Position numbers and translations under genes: made by a program
In this document: one piece after another, positions 1 to 5,132 of the stretch
Numbering within the stretch: the first letter of the stretch is position 1
Layout of the letters: each line of letters begins with the position of its first letter
The notes under the pieces: model-generated
Database searches by the model: none
What the model was told of the DNA's origin: nothing
The model's input: only the letters and a program-made list of their open reading frames with translations
NCBI GenBank assembly: GCA_024763295.1
Contig: JANTFU010000183.1
Location: 1-5,132 of the forward strand
Direction: 5' to 3'
Source: Anaerolineales bacterium
GTDB taxonomy: Bacteria; Chloroflexota; Anaerolineae; Anaerolineales; Villigracilaceae
DNA: 5,132 nucleotides

Positions 1-484
1 GCGGCGCTGGGACATCCCGCACGCCAACGACGGTGTTCACCAAAACGGGGAAGAAGACGATCAGCGCGCAGATCAAGATTTTCGAGAAGATGCCCGGTCC
101 AAACCAGATGACCAATAATGGCGCAATGGCGACTACCGGCACAGCTTGGCTAGCGACGAGGTAAGGGGCAAGTATGCGCTCAAATAACGGGGATTTTGCG
201 AGCAAATATCCCAGCACGGTAGCGGCTGTGGCACCACTTAACAGCCCCAAAAGTACCTCGCCGAGCGTCACGCCGAAGTGGTGTATCAAGCTGCCATCCG
301 AGAGAGCGCGCGCGAAGCGTATCCAGACGTTTGTCGGTGTGGGGAGGATGAAGGCAGGGAGGTCGGTTAATGTGGTTAAAAGTTGCCAAAATCCCAATGC
401 AAGCAGCATGGAAAAGAGCGCGGAGAGAAAATTTACGGCGCGCGGCGGTGTTTTTTTGAGCGTTTTTGTGAGATTGATATTCAT
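1..484 (-). CDS. ribX: ABC transporter permease, RibX-like (riboflavin/flavin precursor uptake), 3' part outside window
   Basis: Inner-membrane permease of a binding-protein-dependent ABC importer. The frame is open from the ATG at 484 to the window edge, giving 161 residues of a family usually about 250-270 long. Seen: a basic N-terminus, a first membrane helix at about residues 17-39, the family signature FILPTPTNV at 45-53, the TLGEVLLG segment at 73-80, further helices at about 77-96 and 104-126, the conserved stretch PLLVIWFGPG at 122-131 followed by SK, and a helix at about 135-154. The EAA loop that contacts the ATPase would begin about where the sequence stops. These features match the SsuC/TauC/ThiX branch, whose members carry sulfonates, pyrimidines or flavins. 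The substrate is inferred from the FMN riboswitch directly upstream, as known for RibXY importers of Chloroflexi. The partner binding protein and ATPase are not visible. The ATG at 484 is chosen because the codons after it read straight into the helix and it follows the terminator directly. A thiamine-precursor permease is the main alternative, but the RFN element argues against it. Confidence 0.8.
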   Translation of the reverse strand, partial: MNINLTKTLKKTPPRAVNFLSALFSMLLALGFWQLLTTLTDLPAFILPTPTNVWIRFARALSDGSLIHHFGVTLGEVLLGLLSGATAATVLGYLLAKSPLFERILAPYLVASQAVPVVAIAPLLVIWFGPGIFSKILICALIVFFPVLVNTVVGVRDVPAP

Positions 485-511
485 AAAAAAAGCCCTGCAA
501 TATCGCAGGGC
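485..511 (-). terminator. Riboswitch-controlled intrinsic terminator before ribX
   Basis: On the minus strand GCCCTGC (511-505), a 6-nt loop (504-499) and GCAGGGC (498-492) form a perfect 7-bp GC-rich stem, followed at once by seven T residues (491-485). It sits between the FMN aptamer and the start codon, the normal place for the expression platform of a repressing riboswitch: with FMN bound the terminator should form and ribX is not transcribed. The T-tract touches the ATG, so there is no untranslated spacer after the terminator. Confidence 0.88.
493..496 (-). promoter_or_regulatory. SD-like AGGG of ribX buried in the terminator stem
   Basis: The only purine-rich ribosome-binding candidate before the ATG at 484 is AGGG at 496-493, with an 8-nt spacer made of one C and seven T. 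It lies in the 3' arm of the terminator hairpin, so folding of that hairpin would hide it from ribosomes as well as stop transcription. The match to AGGAGG is only partial, so its use as a Shine-Dalgarno sequence is inferred. Confidence 0.4.
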
Positions 512-548
512 ATGGATAGCAAAACACAGCGCAAAATGCGCTCTGCTG

Positions 549-674
549 CCTTCTTCTATCCGGACTATACCGTCGGCTCCGGAGTTTCACCGGGTCATGT
601 GTTATCAGCGCAACACTCGCGGGCTTTACCGCCGATCGGGAATTGGCGCGTTGCGCCTCACCCTGCCCTGAAGG
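549..674 (-). promoter_or_regulatory. FMN riboswitch (RFN element)
   Basis: Cis-acting RNA that binds flavin mononucleotide and usually switches off riboflavin synthesis or uptake genes. Read on the minus strand, it has P1 formed by CCTTC (674-670) with GAAGG (553-549), and the conserved GGGCAGGGTGA (668-658). P2 carries an extended GGCGC/GCGCC hairpin (657-645) and closes with ATTCCCG. Then come GATCGGCGGTAAAGCCCGCG, a variable arm, CCGGTGAAACTCCGG (593-579), and GCCGACGGTATAGTCCGGAT ending at 558. These are the hallmark RFN blocks in the right order. Downstream are a 6-bp spacer hairpin (542-528, AGCGCA/TGCGCT) and the terminator. The junction strand CAGGGCA (670-664) can pair over 7 bp with TGCCCTG (512-506), which overlaps the terminator 5' arm, so it is a candidate antiterminator for the ligand-free state. 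The aptamer call is secure; the switching mechanism is inferred. Confidence 0.95.
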
Positions 675-688
675 TTAAATCTGGCTGT

Positions 689-716
689 ATTATAGTCCGC
701 TTGAGTTTTGCCGCAA
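689..716 (-). promoter_or_regulatory. Sigma-70-type promoter for the riboswitch-ribX transcript
   Basis: On the minus strand TTGCGG (716-711), a 16-bp spacer and a perfect TATAAT (694-689) form a good housekeeping promoter. Transcription would start near 682, so the RNA begins about 8 nt before the P1 strand of the FMN riboswitch, a spacing that fits a leader made almost only of riboswitch. The start site is predicted from the -10 box only. Confidence 0.75.
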
Positions 717-753
717 GCTGAATTTTGTTAGAAGCTGTTTTAAATCTCTTTTT

Positions 754-836
754 AACCGCCAATCTGCGCGAATTTTCGCTAATCATTTGCGCTTTTAAGA
801 ATATTTTTTAGCGTAGATTGGCGCAAATTCGCGGTT
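754..836. repeat. Imperfect palindrome, 28-bp arms, with phased GCG motifs
   Basis: The left arm 754-781 and right arm 809-836 are inverted copies matching at 23 of 28 positions, beginning AACCGC and ending GCGGTT, around an AT-rich 27-bp centre. GCG or CGC trinucleotides separated by AT-rich AATT/ATTT runs recur at about 766, 777, 789, 811, 821 and 831, roughly one per helical turn with one position skipped in the centre. Part of the right arm also resembles the left arm read directly (GCGCGAATT against GCGCAAATT), so it may have grown from a short repeated unit. It could be a dispersed intergenic repeat, a protein-binding array between the divergent promoters, or a hairpin in a long leader. 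No coding potential was seen. Confidence 0.6.
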
Positions 837-863
837 ATTTTATCTTTTACGAGGGTTGCGTTG

Positions 864-931
864 GTGAAAGGGAATACTCTTCAAACCGTTTCTTAGAATC
901 TAGAAATCTAGCAGTAGGATTCCCCCTTCAC
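864..931. repeat. Imperfect inverted repeat with a tandem 8-mer in its loop
   Basis: GTGAAAGGGAAT (864-875) pairs with ATTCCCCCTTCAC (919-931) over 11 base pairs, with one mismatch and one bulged C. The 43-nt loop holds a near-perfect tandem pair, GAATCTAG (896-903) and AAATCTAG (904-911). It lies just upstream of the putative promoter of the transglutaminase gene, so it might bind a regulator. The symmetry is modest and could be fortuitous. With no T-tract it is not an intrinsic terminator. Confidence 0.35.
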
Positions 932-936
932 TGTAT

Positions 937-965
937 TTGCGATACGCCCCTATTCGTTGTACACT
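937..965 (+). promoter_or_regulatory. Candidate promoter of the transglutaminase-cyclase operon
   Basis: TTGCGA (937-942), a 17-bp spacer and TACACT (960-965) match the consensus at four of six positions in each box. Transcription would start near 972, on or beside the A of the ATG, implying a leaderless mRNA. This fits the absence of any Shine-Dalgarno-like sequence before that ATG. Upstream alternatives in the AT-rich palindrome region cannot be excluded. Confidence 0.35.
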
Positions 966-971
966 GATGAC

Positions 972-3284
972 ATGAAAAAAAGCGAACCGCGTCCTTACGA
1001 TCCGCTCTCGATGATCTTGCTGGTCTTTACCATCTTGTTAGCCGCCGCGCGTTTGGTTGCCACCGACTGGCTGCCGAACATGCCTCTCATCGCAGCGGCA
1101 ACGCGCTGGGGGCTTTTCTTTGGATTTGCATTCAACTACAGTCGCTTTAAAAAGTGGGGCATCCTCTTACTTTCATTGGGTTACAGCCTCGCCTTTTTCC
1201 CTTTATTGATTTATCGCCGCATTTCACCAGAACTCCCCACGCAATTACGCTTGCTCGAAATGAGCAGCCGCTTTGAGAGCGCCTTCAACACCTTTTTCGC
1301 GCGCAAGCCAATCAACGATCCACTCATCGCCCTCAGCTTGCTCAGTCTGCTCTTCTGGCTGGTTGCTCTCTACGCAGTCTTTGCGCTCACAAAACACAAA
1401 AACGGCTTGGCAGCCCTTTTGCCCAGCACGCTCATCGTCCTAATTGTCCAATATTACGATTTCCAACTCGAATCAAAGCTCTGGATGGTCGGGCTTTATT
1501 TCTTCTTTGCGCTACTTCTTCTTGCGCGTCTCAATTACCTCGAAAAAAGCAGCCGCTGGAAAAGTCAACGCCTTTTCCTGATTCCAGACGCCAAGCTCGA
1601 TGTCAGCATTTTTACCACGTTGGCGGTTGCCGCACTGCTGCTGCTCGCCTGGAACTTACCCGCTTCTCAAAGTGAGTGGAAAACCGTCGCCGACTGGTGG
1701 GAGCACACCGCGCAAAACTTCGAGCGCACACGCCGCAACCTCGACAATCTCTTCTCTTCTATTGATAACGCTTTTGAAGACGAGACCGCATCCATCTATG
1801 GTGCCGCCATGCCGCTTGGCAACAGCGCCATTCAAGGCACTAATCCCGTTGCGATTATCAGCGTCCCCGCAGAGATCGAAAGCCGCCCGCCGCGCTATTA
1901 TTGGCGCATCCGCAGTTACGACACCTACATCAACGGCGCGTGGACATCTGCACAGGGCAGCCGTACTGAAAAGCTGGCGGCGGGCAGCCCGCTGCTTTCC
2001 ATTCCGCCGCGCAAAAATTTGGGCACGTTTACCTTCGTAAATAAATCACCACAGATGCGTGATATGCTGCGCCCCGCCAATGCTTATTGGATTAATCTGG
2101 ATAGCTACGCCGGTTATATGGAACCGCCCGACGACGCCCGTGACCTGAACATGCTACGCGCTGTTCGCAGTGTGCGCGGTGATGAAACCTATCTCGTTAA
2201 AGCCGCTCCCCTCGCGCCGAGCATTGTCGAATTGCGGGCTGCCAGCAGCGACTATCCCGCTTGGGTCAGCGAGCGCTATCTGCAATTGCCCATGAAGCTG
2301 CCCGCTGAAATTCCACAGTTGGCGCGCGATTTGGTTGGCGTGAGCGAAAATCCCTACGACCGCGCGATTCTGATCACCAGCTATTTACGGCGCGAATTTT
2401 CCTATAACGCCAATCTTCCCACACCGCCCAAAGATCGCGATCCGCTGGCATGGTTTCTCTTTGATTTGCGCGAAGGCTATTGCAATTATTTCGCCTCCGC
2501 TGAAGTGATTCTGCTCCGCTCGCTCGGCATTCCGTCACGTTTGGCGGTTGGCTTTGCTCAGGGCAGCAAAACCGATGACGGGAACTATTTGGTTTTACAA
2601 AAGGATGCCCATGCCTGGGTCGAAGTTTATTTTCCCGGCGTGGGCTGGGTCGAATTTGAACCAACCACCAGTCAGGGCGCTCTGACACGTCCACAAGGTG
2701 AAATTATCGAACTCGAAGCGCTCAACAACCACCCCGAAGAAGAAGTTGACGACGGACGCCCCGATGAGAAAGAGTTGCCCATCCCCTCACCGCAAGACTC
2801 GAATGAGCTAAGTGGCGTACTTAACCCCGAAGATGCCCAAAAAAATCATCCAACGGCGCTCTTTTGGGGTATGATTATTACTATAACGGTAGGGCTTCTC
2901 TTCGGGCTTTGGCAACTTAACCGGAGACATGCCTATCTCAGGCGCGTTTTGCGGTTCTTCATCCGTTTTTATGAAGAGCGCCAGCAAAAAGTGCCCCGTT
3001 GGTTGCAAGATTGGCTTTTCCGTCTCGAAGCTGACCCAATAGAACGCGCCTTTGATGTCATCAACCGTAGCCTGCGTTGGTTGGATGGCAATCCTTCTGC
3101 TGAACTAACCCCGCGTGAGCGCGCGCAGAAATTGATTGGGCTTTTGCCTTTACAGGAACGCGAAATTTTGCGCCTGACCGCCGAACATGAAAAGACAGTT
3201 TTCTCCCCTCGTGCCGGGGATTTGGATGCCGCCCGCCGCGCCAGTAAGACGATTTTCTGGGCGACCATAAAAAGAAAGTTCTAA
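972..3284 (+). CDS. Multi-pass membrane protein with extracytoplasmic transglutaminase-like domain (TgpA-like) and DUF4129-like tail
   Basis: A 770-residue member of the TgpA/transglutaminase-core membrane family. Seven N-terminal membrane segments lie at about residues 12-31, 36-55, 62-81, 117-139, 145-162, 169-187 and 211-229. A large, presumably external region follows, then a transglutaminase-like core: EGYCNYFAS with nucleophile Cys504, DAHAWVEVY with His547, and GWVEFEPT, where Glu563 stands at the usual acidic position (commonly Asp in FDPT). An acidic linker (about 575-620) leads to a last membrane helix (629-649) and a charged cytoplasmic tail with LTPRERAQ, as in DUF4129 C-termini. 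The lysine/arginine at the N-terminus and the eight segments both place the termini in the cytoplasm. The substrate is unknown; such domains may cut or crosslink peptides and need not be true transglutaminases. Relatives often sit beside MoxR ATPase and DUF58 genes; neither is seen here. The ATG at 972 is preferred over an in-frame TTG at 957, which overlaps the candidate promoter. Neither has an SD sequence. Confidence 0.9.
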   Translation: MKKSEPRPYDPLSMILLVFTILLAAARLVATDWLPNMPLIAAATRWGLFFGFAFNYSRFKKWGILLLSLGYSLAFFPLLIYRRISPELPTQLRLLEMSSRFESAFNTFFARKPINDPLIALSLLSLLFWLVALYAVFALTKHKNGLAALLPSTLIVLIVQYYDFQLESKLWMVGLYFFFALLLLARLNYLEKSSRWKSQRLFLIPDAKLDVSIFTTLAVAALLLLAWNLPASQSEWKTVADWWEHTAQNFERTRRNLDNLFSSIDNAFEDETASIYGAAMPLGNSAIQGTNPVAIISVPAEIESRPPRYYWRIRSYDTYINGAWTSAQGSRTEKLAAGSPLLSIPPRKNLGTFTFVNKSPQMRDMLRPANAYWINLDSYAGYMEPPDDARDLNMLRAVRSVRGDETYLVKAAPLAPSIVELRAASSDYPAWVSERYLQLPMKLPAEIPQLARDLVGVSENPYDRAILITSYLRREFSYNANLPTPPKDRDPLAWFLFDLREGYCNYFASAEVILLRSLGIPSRLAVGFAQGSKTDDGNYLVLQKDAHAWVEVYFPGVGWVEFEPTTSQGALTRPQGEIIELEALNNHPEEEVDDGRPDEKELPIPSPQDSNELSGVLNPEDAQKNHPTALFWGMIITITVGLLFGLWQLNRRHAYLRRVLRFFIRFYEERQQKVPRWLQDWLFRLEADPIERAFDVINRSLRWLDGNPSAELTPRERAQKLIGLLPLQEREILRLTAEHEKTVFSPRAGDLDAARRASKTIFWATIKRKF

Positions 3285-3307
3285 CGCTTATACAACAGGA
3301 GTATAAG

Positions 3308-5020
3308 ATGGTCGAAGAAGATACATCACAACTAAATCTTAAAGATCAAATTTTGGGCTTGAGCCGACAAGTAGGACGCTTGAGCGCCACCGTGCGCACG
3401 AAAGCGATCGGTGTGCCGCGTAATGTGATTGACGAGCTTTCGCAAGTGGAGCGGCTTTTATATAAGCTCAGTCGTAAAAGCGCTGCTGCTGAAGAAGAAC
3501 TCGAAAATATGGTTGCGCTGGCAAATATTAGCCAAATGGTGAATTCGTCGCTGGAAGTGGACGAAGTCCTGCGCATTGCGATGGACACCGTTATTCGCAT
3601 GATTAGCGCCGAGCGCGGCTTCTTGATGCTACGCGACACCGATGGCGAGATGATTATCCGCACGGCGCGTAACTGGGAACAAGAATCGATCAATTCGCAA
3701 GAATCTGCCACCAGCCGAACAATTATTAACCGCGTAATTGAGAGCGGCGAGTCGATCCTGACGACTGACGCGCAGGAAGATCCGCGCTTTGGGGCACAAG
3801 AGAGCATTATTGCTCACAATATGCGCTCGATTTTGTGCGTGCCGTTGAAGGTGAGAAACGAATTAATTGGCGTGATTTATGCCGACAACCGCATTCGCAC
3901 AGGAATTTTTACAGAAGCCTCGCGCAGTGTGCTTTCGACCTTTGCTAATCAGGTCGCTATCGCCATTGAGAATGCGCGTTTGTTTACTTCTCTGCGCCAT
4001 ACCCTCGCGGAAGTGACCGAACTCAAAAACCTGATGGACAATATCTTCTCGTCCATCGCGAGCGGCGTGATTACCGCTGATGTCCAAGACCAAATCACGC
4101 TCTGTAATAAAGCCGCCGAAGCCATTTTAGGGCAGCGTACGCCGCAGATTATCGGGCAGCAACTTGACAAGATCGTTCCGTCGCTGGCAGGCGATTTACT
4201 TCCCTATCTTGCGAAAATGCGTGAGAGCGACGAGCCAATCGCCGACCTTGAATTTCGGCATACACTGCCGGAACGCGGCACAGTCGACTGGCGTTTGAAT
4301 CTCTCTCCGCTTAAAGATGCCAATCAAAATACACAAGGCGTTGCGATTGTGCTTGACGACCTAACCGAGCGAAAAGCGCTCGAAGCCCAGCGCCGCCTTT
4401 TTGAGCGTATGGTCTCGCCCGCAGTGATCCAACAACTTGATCCCGAAAGCCTTCAAATGGAAGGCAAGCGCGCAGACATCACAATTTTGTTTGCGGATAT
4501 TCGCGGTTTTACCAGTTACAGCGAAAAACAAAGCCCTGAAGATTTGGTTTCCGTGCTCAATCGTTATCTCGCCGCTGCTGCGGAAGCTGTCCTTGCCGAA
4601 GAAGGCACGGTCGATAAATTCCTCGGTGATGCCGTTATGGCTTGGTATAACGCTCCTATCCGTCAGTCCGATCACACTCTGCGTGCCGTGCGTACCGCGC
4701 TCAATATCCGCAGCGCTATCGAAGAACTTTATACCGAGTTGCCTAAGGAAGCGCATCTTGGATTTGGGGTTGGCATCCACTACGGCGAAGCGGTTTTGGG
4801 TCTGATTGGCACTGAGAAAAAGATTGAATACACTGCCATCGGCGACAGCGTGAACACCACCAAACGCATTCAGGAAAACTCGCGCAAAAACCAAATTCTA
4901 ATCAGCGAAGAAGCTTACAATCGCGTGAAGAAATATATTTATGTCGATAAATTAGACGCCCTTGAAGTCAAGGGAAAATCAAAGCCCATCACTGTTTACG
5001 AAGTGCTTGGGTTGCGCTAA
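3308..5020 (+). CDS. GAF-PAS-class III adenylyl cyclase
   Basis: Soluble 570-residue signalling enzyme predicted to make cAMP from ATP. Order: a charged helical N-terminus, coiled-coil-like at about 44-72; a GAF domain (about 70-224); a PAS domain (about 238-352, with SGVITAD and NKAAEAILG); a linker helix (353-378); and a cyclase catalytic domain (about 385-570). Metal ligands are Asp397 (FADIRGFT) and Asp441 (DKFLGDAV). Lys437 and Thr509 (EYTAIGD) sit at the purine-selecting positions, the Lys/Thr pair typical of class IIIb adenylyl cyclases. Asn516 and Arg520 (VNTTKR) are the ribose and transition-state residues. The enzyme should therefore be active as a homodimer and specific for ATP rather than GTP. 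No membrane segment or signal peptide is seen. The GAF domain has Asn194 and Phe201 of the NKFDE cyclic-nucleotide signature but Arg195 for Lys and Ser205-Arg206 for Asp-Glu, so cAMP binding is doubtful. AGGAG at 3297-3301, 6 nt before the ATG, fixes the start. The gene begins 23 bp after the transglutaminase gene and is probably cotranscribed with it. Confidence 0.93.
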   Translation: MVEEDTSQLNLKDQILGLSRQVGRLSATVRTKAIGVPRNVIDELSQVERLLYKLSRKSAAAEEELENMVALANISQMVNSSLEVDEVLRIAMDTVIRMISAERGFLMLRDTDGEMIIRTARNWEQESINSQESATSRTIINRVIESGESILTTDAQEDPRFGAQESIIAHNMRSILCVPLKVRNELIGVIYADNRIRTGIFTEASRSVLSTFANQVAIAIENARLFTSLRHTLAEVTELKNLMDNIFSSIASGVITADVQDQITLCNKAAEAILGQRTPQIIGQQLDKIVPSLAGDLLPYLAKMRESDEPIADLEFRHTLPERGTVDWRLNLSPLKDANQNTQGVAIVLDDLTERKALEAQRRLFERMVSPAVIQQLDPESLQMEGKRADITILFADIRGFTSYSEKQSPEDLVSVLNRYLAAAAEAVLAEEGTVDKFLGDAVMAWYNAPIRQSDHTLRAVRTALNIRSAIEELYTELPKEAHLGFGVGIHYGEAVLGLIGTEKKIEYTAIGDSVNTTKRIQENSRKNQILISEEAYNRVKKYIYVDKLDALEVKGKSKPITVYEVLGLR

Positions 5021-5050
5021 GGAATAAAGATACAATAAAGTGCAAAATTT

Positions 5051-5132
5051 CAGTCCCTGAGCGGAGCATTGAACGATGATAGAGAAGTGCGTAGTCGAAG
5101 GGCGATTTCTCCAGAGAACGCCGTCCTTCGAC
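5051..5132. repeat. Intergenic hairpin repeat of the CCCTGAGC/TCGAAGGG type, truncated by window end
   Basis: The 3' flank of the cyclase gene holds CCCTGAGCG (5055-5063) and GTAGTCGAAGGG (5091-5102), the two halves of a short repeat widespread between bacterial genes, here separated by about 27 bp. GTCGAAGGGCG (5094-5104) also pairs with CGTCCTTCGAC (5122-5132) in an 11-bp stem with one G-T pair, and its 17-nt loop contains a small TTCTC/GAGAA palindrome (5107-5118). No T-tract is visible, so a terminator role is unproven, though the element may stabilise the mRNA 3' end or simply be a dispersed repeat. It may continue beyond the edge. Confidence 0.6.

Noticed and set aside
174..721. Plus-strand open frames at 174-671 and 383-721, and a minus-strand frame at 180-590
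   Set aside because: They overlap the ribX gene, the terminator and the FMN riboswitch in other frames; their translations have no recognisable domain and cross the structured RNA.
754..836. CRISPR array reading of the repeated GCG/AATT motifs
   Set aside because: The units are about 11 bp, degenerate and arranged as an inverted repeat; there are no repeats of 24-40 bp with unique spacers and no cas genes.
957..971. TTG at 957 as the start of the transglutaminase protein
   Set aside because: It adds only five residues, has no SD sequence and overlaps the candidate -10 box; the ATG at 972 followed by lysines and the first membrane helix is a more natural start. Not fully excluded.
2839..2845. 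Run of seven A residues inside the transglutaminase gene as a possible frameshift site
   Set aside because: The frame continues through a convincing membrane helix and DUF4129-like tail after it; no stimulatory hairpin or useful alternative frame was noticed.
4361..4894. Minus-strand open frame of 177 codons opposite the cyclase domain
   Set aside because: Its coding partner on the plus strand has all catalytic motifs; the antisense translation looks like no known protein and reflects codon bias of the real gene.
5094..5132. Intrinsic terminator of the cyclase operon
   Set aside because: The stem is strong, but no T-tract is visible before the window ends, so it is recorded as a repeat only.

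Overview
The window carries three protein genes and a dense intergenic control region. The best fit is a bacterium of the Chloroflexota, probably the Anaerolineae. This is an inference from three things: an FMN riboswitch placed before a RibX-type permease, a TgpA-like transglutaminase membrane protein, and a GAF-PAS-class III nucleotide cyclase. There is no rRNA or other marker gene to confirm the taxonomy.

Left part, minus strand (1-716). A promoter (TTGCGG, 16 bp, TATAAT) reads leftward into a well-preserved FMN (RFN) riboswitch at 549-674. A spacer hairpin and a textbook intrinsic terminator (485-511) follow. The ATG of an ABC-transporter permease directly abuts the T-tract. The permease runs off the left edge, with 161 residues visible. 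The riboswitch makes riboflavin or a related flavin the likely substrate (RibX of a RibXY-type importer). The permease SD-like sequence lies inside the terminator stem, and a 7-nt strand at the aptamer P1/P2 junction is exactly complementary to the upstream terminator region. Together these suggest a compact switch controlling both transcription and translation.

Middle (717-971), a divergent intergenic region. It holds an AT-rich imperfect palindrome with 28-bp arms and GCG trinucleotides spaced about 10-12 bp apart, a second imperfect inverted repeat with a tandem 8-mer between its arms, and a possible promoter so close to the next ATG that the mRNA could be leaderless.

Right part, plus strand (972-5020). 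Two genes 23 bp apart look like an operon. The first encodes a 770-residue protein with seven N-terminal membrane segments, an extracytoplasmic transglutaminase-like domain, one more membrane segment and a cytoplasmic DUF4129-like tail. The second encodes a 570-residue soluble GAF-PAS-class III cyclase with all the key catalytic residues, predicted to make cAMP. Any functional link between the two is unproven.

The right edge (5051-5132) holds a non-coding, hairpin-forming element related to the widespread CCCTGAGC/TCGAAGGG intergenic repeats, cut by the window end.
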